Below, in pieces: positions 16,684-25,643 of a DNA stretch of 64,000 bases. This DNA comes from Pseudomonas viridiflava. Its GTDB lineage: Bacteria; Pseudomonadota; Gammaproteobacteria; Pseudomonadales; Pseudomonadaceae. Within the stretch, counting starts at the first letter, position 1; each line of letters begins with the position of its first letter. Position numbers and translations under genes: made by a program. The stretch covers positions 496,001 through 560,000 of the forward strand of contig NZ_UUOC01000052.1 in assembly GCF_900590755.1 (NCBI RefSeq), written 5' to 3'. The notes under the pieces are model-generated. The model was not told where the DNA came from. It saw only the letters and a program-made list of their open reading frames with translations, and did no database searches.

Positions 16684-18042
16684 GTGACAGCCTCAATACC
16701 GTCCTTAGCGAAGACCAACATTCGCTACCTGATCCTGGCGATGATCTTCATCGTCACGGTGTTCAACTATGTAGACCGGGCAACGCTCTCCATTGCCGCC
16801 CCAGCCTTGCGCAAAGACCTGGGCTTTGACGCCATGACCATGGGCATCGCGTTTTCGGCCTTTGGCTGGGCTTACACCGCCATGCAATTGCCGGGCGGGG
16901 TCGTGCTTGATCGCTACGGCTCGCGGCTGGTCCTGGGGTTGAGTCTGATTCTCTGGTCGACCCTGACTTTTCTGCAGGGCTACGTCGACCTGTTCAGCTC
17001 GGCGTTCTTCGCGCTGTTCGCGTTGCGCTTTCTGATGGGCGTCGCCGAAGCACCTGCGTTCCCGGCCAACAACCGTCTGACCGTTATGTGGTTCCCGCGT
17101 CAGGAGCGAGGGCTGGCGACGGCGATTTTCCAGTCGGCCCAGTACTTTGCCCTGGCTGTATTCACGCCCATCATGGTCTGGACCCTCACCGCTTTCGGTT
17201 GGCAGCACGTGTTCTGGTCAACCGGCCTGGCGGGTATTCTGATTGGTCTGCTGTGGTTCAAGATGGTCCACGAACCGCGCAAGGACAAACGCGTCAATCA
17301 GGCTGAAATCGACTACATCGAAGCCGGTGGTGGCCTGCCGTCCATGGGCGACGCACCGACGCCATTCAGTTGGAAGCGGGTTCGGGCGATTGGCGGCAAC
17401 CGGATGATGGTCGGGATTTACCTTGGGCAGTTCTGCCTGACGTCCATCACCTGGTTCTTCCTGACCTGGTTCCCGACCTACCTGATCGAAGCCAAAAGCA
17501 TGACCATGCTCAAGGTCGGTCTGGTCGCGGCGATTCCGCCGATTGCCGGTTGCCTGGGCGGCATCATTGGCGGCGTGTGGTCCGACTGGATGCTGAAAAA
17601 AGGCTACAGCCTGACCGCTGCCCGCAAAACCCCGATTATCTGTGGGCTGTTGCTGTCCAGCAGCATCGTGGTCGCCAACTACACCCAATCGGTGCCGCTG
17701 GTGATTCTGGTGATGTCCATCGCGTTCTTCGCCAAAGGCGTCGGCAATCTGGGCTGGTGCATTGTTGGCGACGTCTCGCCCAAGCGCGCCATGGGCGTCA
17801 GCGGCGCGATGTTCAACTTCTGCGGCAACCTGGCCAGCATCGTTACTCCCATCGCCATTGGCGTGATGATCAATCAGCTCGGCTCATTCGACGTTGCGCT
17901 GATGTATGTCGCGGCCATGGGGCTACTCGGTGCCTTTTCGTACCTGTTCATCGTCGGCCCGCTCAAACGCCTGGACCTGGATGACGTTCAGGATCCTCCG
18001 GCTCAGGTTGAGCCCTCTCCAGCACTCAATTCCCGTTCTTGA
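16684..18042 (+). CDS. MFS sugar-acid transporter (GudP/GarP-like)
   Basis: A 452-residue inner-membrane transporter of the anion:cation symporter group of the MFS, with twelve hydrophobic helices. The early helix has FNYVDRATLSIAAP, followed by the loop PGGVVLDRYGSRLVL typical of the family. The middle loop is charged (EPRKDKRVNQAEIDYIE). The closest known relatives carry glucarate, galactarate or galactonate. With the dehydratase 21 bases downstream, uptake of galactarate or L-talarate is the best guess. The GTG at 16684, after AAGGA, is preferred; a second GTG at 16648 would add 12 basic residues. Likely repressed by the upstream LacI-type protein. Confidence 0.88.
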   Translation: MTASIPSLAKTNIRYLILAMIFIVTVFNYVDRATLSIAAPALRKDLGFDAMTMGIAFSAFGWAYTAMQLPGGVVLDRYGSRLVLGLSLILWSTLTFLQGYVDLFSSAFFALFALRFLMGVAEAPAFPANNRLTVMWFPRQERGLATAIFQSAQYFALAVFTPIMVWTLTAFGWQHVFWSTGLAGILIGLLWFKMVHEPRKDKRVNQAEIDYIEAGGGLPSMGDAPTPFSWKRVRAIGGNRMMVGIYLGQFCLTSITWFFLTWFPTYLIEAKSMTMLKVGLVAAIPPIAGCLGGIIGGVWSDWMLKKGYSLTAARKTPIICGLLLSSSIVVANYTQSVPLVILVMSIAFFAKGVGNLGWCIVGDVSPKRAMGVSGAMFNFCGNLASIVTPIAIGVMINQLGSFDVALMYVAAMGLLGAFSYLFIVGPLKRLDLDDVQDPPAQVEPSPALNSRS

Positions 18043-18063
18043 ACTGATAATCAGGAAGCTCTC

Positions 18064-19224
18064 ATGCCAATCCAACAAGAAAACATCACCTCGTCCGACC
18101 TCGACCAGATTGCCTGGGTGAAGGTCTCCTCGGTATTCCTGCCGCTGGCCAACCCGATCAGCGACGCCAAGGTGCTGACTGGCCGCCAAAAGCCGATGAC
18201 CGAGATCGCCATGCTGTTCGTGGAGATCGAAACCAAAGATGGCCATAGCGGCCTGGGTTTCAGTTACTCCAAACGCGCAGGCGGCCCCGGCCAGTTTGCT
18301 CATGCGCAGGAAATTGCTCCGGCGTTGATCGGCGAGAACCCCAGCGATATCGCCAAGCTGTGGACCAAGCTCTGCTGGGCAGGCGCTTCGGTGGGTCGCA
18401 GCGGTATGTCGACTCAGGCCATTGGTGCCTTCGACGTGGCGCTCTGGGACTTGAAAGCCAAACGCGCCAATCTTTCCCTGGCTCGCCTGCTGGGTGCGCA
18501 GCGTGATTCGGTGCGCTGCTACAACACCTCGGGCGGCTTTTTGCATACGCCGCTGGATCAGCTTATGAAAAACACTGATCTGTCCCGTGAGAAGGGCATC
18601 GGCGGGATCAAGCTCAAAGTCGGCCAGCCGGACTGGACCATCGATATCGAGCGCGTCAGCACCGTGCGCAAACACCTTGGGGATAACTTCCCGTTGATGG
18701 TCGACGCCAATCAGCAATGGGATCGGCCGACCGCGCAGCGCATGTGCCGCAAGCTTGAAGAGTACAACCTGATCTGGATCGAAGAGCCGCTCGATTGCTA
18801 TGACGCCGAAGGCCATGCGGCGCTGGCTCAGCAATTCGATACGCCGATTGCCACGGGCGAGATGTTGACCAGCGTGGCCGAGCACGCCGAGTTCATCAAG
18901 CTGCGCGGCGCGGATTTCCTGATGCCCGATGCGCCACGAGTTGGCGGTATCACGCCGTACCTGAAAGTAGCGGCCATGGCTGAGCAGGCGGGTCTGATGC
19001 TGGCGCCGCACTTTGCCATGGAGTTGCACGTTCACCTGGCGGCGGCGTATCCGACCGAGCCTTGGGTCGAGCATTTCGAATGGCTGGAGCCGCTGTTCAA
19101 CGAACGCCTGGAAACCCGAGACGGCCGCATGCTGGTGCCGACCCGTCCGGGGTTGGGTTTGTCCCTGAGCGACCAGGTCAAACCCTGGACTGCGCAGCAG
19201 GTTGAAGTCGGCAAGCGTCCTTGA
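18064..19224 (+). CDS. L-talarate/galactarate dehydratase
   Basis: A 386-residue enolase-superfamily enzyme of the mandelate racemase subgroup. Closely similar to the characterised Salmonella L-talarate/galactarate dehydratase as I recall it, over most of its length: VLTGRQKP, SYSKRAGG, CYNTSGGFLHTPLDQ, GGIKLKVGQP, MVDANQQWDR and APHFAMELHVHL all match. Lys185 of the KxK motif and His316 are the acid–base pair; Asp214, Glu240 and Glu266 bind Mg2+. It would make 5-keto-4-deoxyglucarate, an intermediate on the way to 2-ketoglutarate or pyruvate. The downstream enzymes are not in this window. Forms an operon with the transporter gene. Confidence 0.92.
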   Translation: MPIQQENITSSDLDQIAWVKVSSVFLPLANPISDAKVLTGRQKPMTEIAMLFVEIETKDGHSGLGFSYSKRAGGPGQFAHAQEIAPALIGENPSDIAKLWTKLCWAGASVGRSGMSTQAIGAFDVALWDLKAKRANLSLARLLGAQRDSVRCYNTSGGFLHTPLDQLMKNTDLSREKGIGGIKLKVGQPDWTIDIERVSTVRKHLGDNFPLMVDANQQWDRPTAQRMCRKLEEYNLIWIEEPLDCYDAEGHAALAQQFDTPIATGEMLTSVAEHAEFIKLRGADFLMPDAPRVGGITPYLKVAAMAEQAGLMLAPHFAMELHVHLAAAYPTEPWVEHFEWLEPLFNERLETRDGRMLVPTRPGLGLSLSDQVKPWTAQQVEVGKRP

Positions 19225-19229
19225 TAAAG

Positions 19230-19264
19230 GTCATGTCCGGGCGCTGGTTGCGCCCGGACATGAC
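19230..19264 (+). terminator. Strong hairpin after the dehydratase gene
   Basis: Perfect 14-base arms GTCATGTCCGGGCG/CGCCCGGACATGAC with a seven-base loop, starting six bases past the stop. It has no T-run, so it may be a factor-assisted terminator or an mRNA-protecting hairpin. Confidence 0.6.
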
Positions 19265-19327
19265 ACGTCCTTGCGGGCTTGCGTTAAGATCCCTCGATAC
19301 CAATAACATTCGAGCGATCAATCGAGC

Positions 19328-19999
19328 ATGGCCCCGCGTATCAAAACCCGTGAACGCATCGTGCAGACCAGCCTGGAGCTTTTCAATCAGCTGGGCGAGC
19401 GCAGTGTCAGCACCAATCACATCGCGGCGCACATGGAGATTTCGCCGGGCAATCTCTACTACCACTTCCCCAACAAGCAGGCGATCATCGCCGAGCTGTT
19501 CAGCGAATACGAAGCGCTGGTGAACACCTTCCTGCGCCCGCCCAAAGGGCGTCTGGCCAGTGTCGAAGACAAGCGCTATTACCTGCTGGAAATCCTCGAC
19601 GGCATGTGGCGCTATCGCTTTCTTCATCGCGACCTTGAGCATCTACTGGATTGCGACCCGGAACTTGCTGCCCGTTATCGGCGCTTTTCCCAGCATTGCC
19701 TGATTCAGGCGATGGCCATTTATGGCGGCTTTGTCGACGCCGGGATTTTGCAGATGGATAAGGTGCAGATCGAATCCCTGACCCTCAACACCTGGATTGT
19801 TCTGACGTCCTGGGTGCGGTTTTTGTGCACCACCAAAGAAGACAGCAGCCGCCTGAACCAGGATGCCATGCGGCGTGGGGTTTATCAGGTGTTGATGCTT
19901 GAATTCGGTTACGTGACACCTGCCGCACGGGATGAGGTCATGGCCCTGTGCGAAGAATTTTATGTGCCATTGCAGCAGGCGTTGGCTGATGCTGTCTGA
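19328..19999 (+). CDS. TetR-family transcriptional regulator
   Basis: A 223-residue regulator. The helix-turn-helix lies at residues about 15–60, with RIVQTSLELFNQLGERSVSTNHIAAHM and EISPGNLYYHFPNKQAII. The C-terminal part (RYYLLEILDGMWRYRFLHRDLEHLL onwards) is the ligand and dimer domain and resembles TetR proteins of unknown ligand that I recall next to coniferyl aldehyde dehydrogenase homologues in other Pseudomonas. If so, the galactarate genes now separate it from its target calB. No palindrome like the calB one is seen before this gene. Confidence 0.87.
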   Translation: MAPRIKTRERIVQTSLELFNQLGERSVSTNHIAAHMEISPGNLYYHFPNKQAIIAELFSEYEALVNTFLRPPKGRLASVEDKRYYLLEILDGMWRYRFLHRDLEHLLDCDPELAARYRRFSQHCLIQAMAIYGGFVDAGILQMDKVQIESLTLNTWIVLTSWVRFLCTTKEDSSRLNQDAMRRGVYQVLMLEFGYVTPAARDEVMALCEEFYVPLQQALADAV

Positions 20000-20050
20000 G
20001 GGTTATCGATTTCAGTTTCTTGCTATTTCAATTGTTCACAGGAGCCTGTC

Positions 20051-20905
20051 ATGTCCATCGCGCAACTGATCAGCCCTCAGCAACTGGCCGAGCGCCAGCA
20101 GCAGCCTGGGCTGGTGATTCTCGACTGCCGTTTTGCATTGGAAGATACCGCGTACGGTCAACGCAGCTACGCCAATGGGCATATTGCCGGTGCCTGCTTC
20201 GCCGATCTGGAGCGCGATCTGAGCGGGCCGGTCAGCAAGGGCAAGACTGGCCGCCATCCATTACCGGATGCGCAGACCCTGGTCGAACGCTTGCAATACT
20301 GGGGCATCAATGCCGACAGCGACGTGGTGCTTTATGACGACGGCCCCGGCGCGTTTGCTGCCCGCGCCTGGTGGTTGCTGGCCTGGCTGGGCAAGCGCGA
20401 TGGCGTGTTTATCCTCGACGGTGGCCTCAAGGCCTGGCATGCAGCGGGTCTGCCTCTGAGCCTTGATGCGCCGGATAAAAAGCCGGGGCATTTCGCCGGC
20501 CAGCCGGATGATTCGCTGGTGCTCAGTGCCGACCACTTGCAGGATCGTCTGGGCGATCCGGAAATGACCTTGATCGATGCTCGGGCCGAGGCGCGATTCC
20601 GTGGTGAAGTGGAACCTATCGACCCCGTTGCAGGGCATATCCCCGGTGCTCAATGCGCAGCCTTCACCGATAATCTTGGGCCAGACGGCAAGTTCCTGCC
20701 TGTCGACGAACTCAAACAGCGTTTTGCCACCCAACTGCGTGGCCGCGCACCGGAGCAACTGGTCGCTTACTGCGGCTCAGGCGTGACGGCTTGTCACAAC
20801 CTGTTTGCATTGTGTCTGGCTGGCTATCCGTTGGGCGGGCTGTATGCCGGGTCCTGGAGCGATTGGATTACCGATCCGCAGCGTGGGGTGGCGACGGGAG
20901 CCTGA
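20051..20905 (+). CDS. sseA: 3-mercaptopyruvate sulfurtransferase
   Basis: A 284-residue two-domain rhodanese-type enzyme that moves sulfur from 3-mercaptopyruvate to cyanide or other acceptors. The N-terminal domain lacks an active-site cysteine; the C-terminal domain ends the active loop with AYCGSGVTACHNL, where CGSGVTA is characteristic of mercaptopyruvate rather than thiosulfate users. The domain-joining region has DDGPGAFAARAWWLLAWLG. The length is normal, and the protein is cytoplasmic. The ATG at 20051 follows AGGAG. It has no clear operon partner. Confidence 0.93.
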   Translation: MSIAQLISPQQLAERQQQPGLVILDCRFALEDTAYGQRSYANGHIAGACFADLERDLSGPVSKGKTGRHPLPDAQTLVERLQYWGINADSDVVLYDDGPGAFAARAWWLLAWLGKRDGVFILDGGLKAWHAAGLPLSLDAPDKKPGHFAGQPDDSLVLSADHLQDRLGDPEMTLIDARAEARFRGEVEPIDPVAGHIPGAQCAAFTDNLGPDGKFLPVDELKQRFATQLRGRAPEQLVAYCGSGVTACHNLFALCLAGYPLGGLYAGSWSDWITDPQRGVATGA

Positions 20906-20918
20906 TTGATCAGCCTCT

Positions 20919-20989
20919 GTAGGAGCTGCCGAAGGCTGCGAAGACGGTGTGTCATGGAGACCCATTCGCAGCCTTCGGCAGCTCCTACA
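20919..20989. repeat. REPIN, family A, copy 5
   Basis: Facing family-A REPs between sseA and the metK terminator. The right-hand arm is preceded by an imperfect core. Confidence 0.92.
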
Positions 20990-21003
20990 TGATTCATCCA
21001 AAC

Positions 21004-21045
21004 CAAAAAAAGCCCCTGCCGACCGAAGTCGCCAGGGGCTTTTTG
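21004..21045 (-). terminator. Terminator of metK
   Basis: The stem AAAGCCCCTG/CAGGGGCTTT is followed by a T-run on the minus strand, and the same stem has a T-run on the plus strand. It begins about 15 bases beyond the metK stop and may also serve sseA. Confidence 0.85.
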
Positions 21046-21058
21046 TGACGCCTGGAAA

Positions 21059-22249
21059 TTACAGGCCAGCGGCAGCGCGAAGGGATTCGGCGCGGTCGGT
21101 TTTTTCCCAAGTGAACGTGGTGAAGGTGTCGTCGCCCACGGTCTTGGTTTGCGGCGTGCGACCGAAGTGGCCGTAAGCAGCGGTTTCCTGATACATCGGG
21201 TGCAGCAGGTCGAGCATCTTGGTGATCGCGTATGGACGCAGGTCGAAGACGTCGCGGACCAGTTTGATGATCTTGTCATCGCTGATCTTGCCGGTGCCGA
21301 AGGTGTTCAACGAGATCGAAGTCGGTTGCGCCACGCCGATGGCGTAGGAAACCTGAATCTCGCAACGCTCGGCCAGACCGGCAGCGACGATGTTCTTGGC
21401 AACATAACGACCCGCGTAGGCAGCCGAACGGTCAACCTTCGATGGATCCTTGCCGGAGAACGCGCCGCCGCCATGACGGGCCATGCCGCCGTAGCTGTCG
21501 ACGATGATCTTGCGACCGGTCAGACCGCAGTCGCCAACCGGGCCACCGATGATGAACTGGCCAGTCGGGTTGATGTGGAACTGAGTGTCTTTGTGCAGCA
21601 GTTCGGCAGGCAGCACGTGCTTGACGATCAGCTCCATCACGCCTTCGCGCAGGTCGTTGTAGGACACTTCCGGGTTGTGCTGGGTCGACAGAACAACTGC
21701 GTCGATGCCCACAACCTTGCCGTTTTCATAGCTGCAAGTCACTTGCGACTTGGCATCCGGACGCAGCCAAGGCAGCAGGCCGGACTTGCGGGCTTCAGCC
21801 TGGCGCTTGACCAACTGGTGCGAGAACGCGATTGGCGCAGGCATCAATTCGGCGGTTTCGTTGCTGGCGTAGCCGAACATCAAACCTTGGTCACCGGCGC
21901 CTTGATCTTCAGGCTTGGCACGGTCTACACCCTGGTTGATGTCAGGGGACTGCTTGCCGATGATGTTCATCACGCCGCAGGTGGCACCGTCGAAACCGAC
22001 GTCGGAGCTGGTGTAACCAATGTCGGTGATCACGTCACGGACGATCTGCTCAAGGTCAACCCAGGCAGTAGTAGTGACTTCACCGGCGACGATTGCAACG
22101 CCGGTCTTGACCAGGGTTTCCACCGCTACGCGAGCGTGTTTGTCCTGGGTGATGATTGCGTCCAGAACCGCATCGGAGATCTGGTCGGCGATTTTGTCTG
22201 GATGCCCTTCGGACACGGACTCGGAGGTGAAAAGGGAGTATTCGCTCAT
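21059..22249 (-). CDS. metK: S-adenosylmethionine synthetase
   Basis: MetK makes S-adenosylmethionine from methionine and ATP. The 396-residue cytoplasmic protein starts MSEYSLFTSESVSEGHPDK, the conserved N-terminus with the ATP-site His. GAGDQGLMFGYA and GGGAFSGKDPSKVDRS are the two MetK signatures. Length is standard. It lies 20 bases downstream of the ArsR-methyltransferase gene on the same strand and is almost certainly co-transcribed with it, so that regulator probably controls SAM supply. No SAM or SAH riboswitch is visible in front of metK. Confidence 0.98.
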   Translation of the reverse strand: MSEYSLFTSESVSEGHPDKIADQISDAVLDAIITQDKHARVAVETLVKTGVAIVAGEVTTTAWVDLEQIVRDVITDIGYTSSDVGFDGATCGVMNIIGKQSPDINQGVDRAKPEDQGAGDQGLMFGYASNETAELMPAPIAFSHQLVKRQAEARKSGLLPWLRPDAKSQVTCSYENGKVVGIDAVVLSTQHNPEVSYNDLREGVMELIVKHVLPAELLHKDTQFHINPTGQFIIGGPVGDCGLTGRKIIVDSYGGMARHGGGAFSGKDPSKVDRSAAYAGRYVAKNIVAAGLAERCEIQVSYAIGVAQPTSISLNTFGTGKISDDKIIKLVRDVFDLRPYAITKMLDLLHPMYQETAAYGHFGRTPQTKTVGDDTFTTFTWEKTDRAESLRAAAGL

Positions 22250-22269
22250 CTCTACGGGTTTCCTGAATT

Positions 22270-23265
22270 TTACCGATGGTGAGTGTTGCCAGCCGGTCGC
22301 TGAAAATGGCGGACCTGAATCTGGAAACCATTACGTAAGCCCACATAGAGGCTTTCCCCGGGAACTAGCCCCGCAGCGATGGCCCAACGGGCCAGATCAT
22401 CCTGTTCGAACCCCAACCAAAGATCGCCACAGGCCTCCCTGGCCCAGCTTTGGTCGTGGCTACACAGCTCGGTCACCAACAGGCTTCCGCCCGGATGTAC
22501 CAATGCCGCGAGTTGTTTGAGTGCCTCGGCCGGCGCGGCGAAATGGTGCAGGACCATATTCAGCACCACACAGTCGGCGCTTACATCGGCGGCATCCAGT
22601 GCATCGGCCAGTTTCAGCTCGACATTAACCAGTGCTTGCGCGGTACATACCTGCCGGGCCATTTCGAGCATGGCCGGGCTGTTGTCCAGCGCCGTGACGT
22701 GCTTGAAACGACGAGCCAGCTCAGGCAAAAAACCACCATCGCCGGGGCCGACTTCCAGTGCTGACGCTTGCGGGCCGAAGCTCAGTTTGTCGAGCAGCGA
22801 CAACAGGCTTTCCCGGTATTGGGTCAAGCCAGCGATCAGGTCTTGCTGGGCGCGAAATTTTTCAGCCGTTCTGGCGAAAAAGTCCTGGCTGGCGGTGGCG
22901 CGCTGGCGATGCACCAGGCCGATGCGCGACTGCACATCGTCAGGTAACACTAGCGTGTCCACTTCATCCAGCAACGCCGCATGCAGCCTGCCGCCCGGTA
23001 GTCCGGTGTGGGGCAGGGCGCGCCGATAGAAAATCGCATTGCCTTCGCGTCGGGTCGCGACCAGATCGGCCTGGGCCAGCACCTTGAGGTGATGGCTCAT
23101 GCCTGACTGGCCGATGGCAAAAATCTGCGCCAGTTCCAGCACGCCAAACGAATCGTTGGCCAGCACCCGCAAAACATTCAGTCGCAATGGATCGCCGCCC
23201 GCTTTGCACAAGGCAGAGAGGTCGTCGCAGTCATCGTGACGGATTACGGGTACGCGCAGGTTCAT
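22270..23265 (-). CDS. ArsR-family regulator fused to a class I methyltransferase domain
   Basis: A 331-residue two-domain protein. Residues about 15–95 form an ArsR-type winged helix (GDPLRLNVLRVLANDSFGVLEL, then GQSGMSHHLKVLAQADLV). After a linker, residues about 165–300 form a SAM-binding fold with ALEVGPGDGGFLPELA as motif I and DCVVLNMVLHHFA near motif IV. It heads the metK operon. ArsR-type SahR regulators are known to control the SAM/SAH cycle in other Proteobacteria, so this protein probably senses SAM or SAH through its second domain; this is inference. A palindrome with 10-base arms lies 41–66 bases upstream of its start and is the likely operator. Confidence 0.88.
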   Translation of the reverse strand: MNLRVPVIRHDDCDDLSALCKAGGDPLRLNVLRVLANDSFGVLELAQIFAIGQSGMSHHLKVLAQADLVATRREGNAIFYRRALPHTGLPGGRLHAALLDEVDTLVLPDDVQSRIGLVHRQRATASQDFFARTAEKFRAQQDLIAGLTQYRESLLSLLDKLSFGPQASALEVGPGDGGFLPELARRFKHVTALDNSPAMLEMARQVCTAQALVNVELKLADALDAADVSADCVVLNMVLHHFAAPAEALKQLAALVHPGGSLLVTELCSHDQSWAREACGDLWLGFEQDDLARWAIAAGLVPGESLYVGLRNGFQIQVRHFQRPAGNTHHR

Positions 23266-23305
23266 AGGGCTGGCAGTCTAGTTAGCGAGACGGCATGTCG
23301 CAAGG

Positions 23306-23331
23306 GCAATATCAATAAGTTTTGATATTGC
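23306..23331. promoter_or_regulatory. Candidate operator for the ArsR-methyltransferase regulator
   Basis: Perfect ten-base arms GCAATATCAA/TTGATATTGC around a six-base centre, between the divergent regulator and tkt genes. AT-rich ATATCAA–TTGATAT palindromes are typical ArsR-family sites. It could regulate the regulator–metK operon and possibly tkt. Confidence 0.7.
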
Positions 23332-23492
23332 GTGATGGGCGGCGCTAGCACAGCGCCATACCTGAACAAATAACGAGCAGCGAGCAGGAAAAACTACCTC
23401 AACCCGCTATCTTTCATTGCTCCCAGGCAGTGCCTGAGGGAAAATGCTCGCCTTTTTCAGATCCATTCTTTCCAGTTCCCAGGAGATCAGCG

Positions 23493-25490
23493 ATGCCCAG
23501 CCGTCGTGAGCGTGCCAACGCCATTCGTGCACTCAGCATGGATGCCGTGCAAAAAGCCAACAGCGGCCATCCCGGTGCCCCTATGGGCATGGCGGATATC
23601 GCCGAAGTACTTTGGCGCGACTATCTGAAGCACAACCCGAGCAACCCTGCATTTGCCGACCGCGACCGCTTCATCATGTCCAACGGTCACGGCTCGATGC
23701 TGGTTTACTCGCTGCTGCACCTGACCGGTTACGACCTGTCCATCGACGACCTGAAAAACTTCCGCCAGTTGCACAGCCGCACCCCGGGTCACCCGGAGTT
23801 TGGCTACACCCCAGGCGTTGAAACCACCACCGGCCCATTGGGCCAGGGCTTCGCCAACGCTGTCGGTTTCGCTGTTGCGGAAAAGACCCTGGCGGCCCAG
23901 TTCAACCGTCCAGGCCACAACATCGTCGATCACCACACCTACGTGTTCATGGGTGATGGCTGCATGATGGAAGGCATCTCCCACGAAGTCGGCTCTCTGG
24001 CTGGCACACTGGGCCTGAACAAGCTGATCGCGTTCTACGACGACAACGGCATCTCCATCGATGGCGAAGTCGAAGGCTGGTTCACCGATGACACGCCGAA
24101 GCGCTTCGAGTCCTACGGCTGGCTGGTCATCCGTAACGTCGACGGCCATGACGCCGACGAGATCAAGACCGCCATCGACACCGCTCGCAAAAGCGACAAG
24201 CCGACCCTGATCTGCTGCAAGACCACCATCGGTTTCGGTTCGCCGAACAAGCAGGGCAAGGAAGAGTCCCACGGCGCGCCGCTGGGTGCTGACGAAATCG
24301 CCCTGACCCGCGCGGCCCTGAAATGGACCCATGGTCCATTCGAAATCCCGGCTGATATCTACGCTGAGTGGAATTGCAAAGAAAAAGGTCTGGCGACCGA
24401 AGCCGATTGGGATCAGCGTTTTGCTGCCTACTCTGCCGAGCACCCGGAACTGGCCAACGAGCTGATCCGTCGCATGAGCGGCGAATTACCTGCCGACTTC
24501 GCCGAGAAATCCGCCGCTTACGTCGCTGAAGTGAACGCCAAGGGCGAGACCATCGCCAGTCGTAAGGCAAGCCAGAATGCACTGACCGCCTTCGGTCCGC
24601 TGCTGCCTGAGTTCCTGGGCGGTTCGGCTGACCTGGCTGGCTCCAACCTGACCATCTGGAAAGGCTGCAAGAGCATCACCGGCGAAGACGCCAACGGCAA
24701 CTACCTGCACTATGGCGTGCGCGAGTTCGGCATGGGCGCCATGATGAATGGCATCGCCCTGCACGGCGGTTTTGTACCTTACGGCGCGACCTTCCTGATC
24801 TTCATGGAATACGCCCGCAACGCGGTACGTATGTCCTCGCTGATGAAGAAGCGCGTGCTGTATGTGTTCACCCACGACTCCATCGGTCTGGGCGAAGACG
24901 GCCCGACGCACCAGCCAATCGAGCAACTGACCAGCCTGCGCACCACGCCGAACCTGGATACCTGGCGTCCTGCGGATGCCGTTGAATCGGCGGTAGCCTG
25001 GAAGTACTCCATCGAGCGCAACGACGGTCCTTCGGCACTGATCTTCTCGCGTCAGAATCTGCCGCACCAGGCTCGCGACGAAGCTCAACTGGCAGATATC
25101 GCCCGTGGCGGTTACGTGCTGCGTGATTGCGTTGGCGAGCCTGAGCTGATCCTGATCGCTACTGGTTCGGAAGTAGGTCTGGCGGTTCAGGCATACGACA
25201 AACTCAGCGCTCAAGGTCGTAACGTGCGCGTGGTTTCCATGCCATGCACCAGCGTCTTCGATGCTCAGGATCCGGGCTACAAACAAGCCGTTCTGCCGCT
25301 TCAGGTCAGCGCCCGTATCGCCATCGAAGCTGCTCACGCGGACTTCTGGTACAAGTACGTCGGCCTCGAAGGTCGCGTCATTGGCATGACCACCTTCGGC
25401 GAGTCGGCCCCTGCGCCAGCCCTGTTCGAAGAGTTCGGCTTCACCCTGGAAAACATTCTGGGTCAGGCTGAAGAGTTGCTGGAAGACTGA
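23493..25490 (+). CDS. tkt: Transketolase
   Basis: A 665-residue thiamine-diphosphate enzyme of the non-oxidative pentose phosphate pathway, moving two-carbon units between sugar phosphates. Key features are ANSGHPGAPMGMADIAEVLW, GPLGQGFANAVG, the ThDP motif GDGCMMEGISHEVGSLAG running to the NN-type end, and the pyrimidine domain with VFTHDSIGLGEDGPTHQP. The ATG at 23493 follows AGGAG; starting at 23430 would add 21 unlikely residues. With epd, pgk and fda downstream it forms the usual Pseudomonas central-carbon gene run, though a REPIN separates it from epd. Confidence 0.97.
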   Translation: MPSRRERANAIRALSMDAVQKANSGHPGAPMGMADIAEVLWRDYLKHNPSNPAFADRDRFIMSNGHGSMLVYSLLHLTGYDLSIDDLKNFRQLHSRTPGHPEFGYTPGVETTTGPLGQGFANAVGFAVAEKTLAAQFNRPGHNIVDHHTYVFMGDGCMMEGISHEVGSLAGTLGLNKLIAFYDDNGISIDGEVEGWFTDDTPKRFESYGWLVIRNVDGHDADEIKTAIDTARKSDKPTLICCKTTIGFGSPNKQGKEESHGAPLGADEIALTRAALKWTHGPFEIPADIYAEWNCKEKGLATEADWDQRFAAYSAEHPELANELIRRMSGELPADFAEKSAAYVAEVNAKGETIASRKASQNALTAFGPLLPEFLGGSADLAGSNLTIWKGCKSITGEDANGNYLHYGVREFGMGAMMNGIALHGGFVPYGATFLIFMEYARNAVRMSSLMKKRVLYVFTHDSIGLGEDGPTHQPIEQLTSLRTTPNLDTWRPADAVESAVAWKYSIERNDGPSALIFSRQNLPHQARDEAQLADIARGGYVLRDCVGEPELILIATGSEVGLAVQAYDKLSAQGRNVRVVSMPCTSVFDAQDPGYKQAVLPLQVSARIAIEAAHADFWYKYVGLEGRVIGMTTFGESAPAPALFEEFGFTLENILGQAEELLED

Positions 25491-25516
25491 TAGCGATTCA
25501 GCCCTCGGAGCGAGTC

Positions 25517-25604
25517 TGTTGGAGCGAGGCTTGCCCGCGAAAGCCGCAACACGGTCTGTCTGACAGACTGCGTTGCCCTTTTCGCGGGCAAGCCTCGCTC
25601 CAAC
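25517..25604. repeat. REPIN, family C variant, copy 2
   Basis: Facing REPs with the core GTTGGAGCGAGGCTTGCCCG, i.e. GTTGG instead of GTGGG at both outer ends, again a matched change on both arms. It lies between tkt and epd. Confidence 0.92.
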
Positions 25605-25643
25605 AGTCCGGTCCGAGTATTTGGTAATCCCAACGAGAACCCC

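Noticed and set aside
22250..22269. SAM or SAH riboswitch before metK
   Set aside because: The gap between the regulator and metK is only 20 bases and contains no structured leader.
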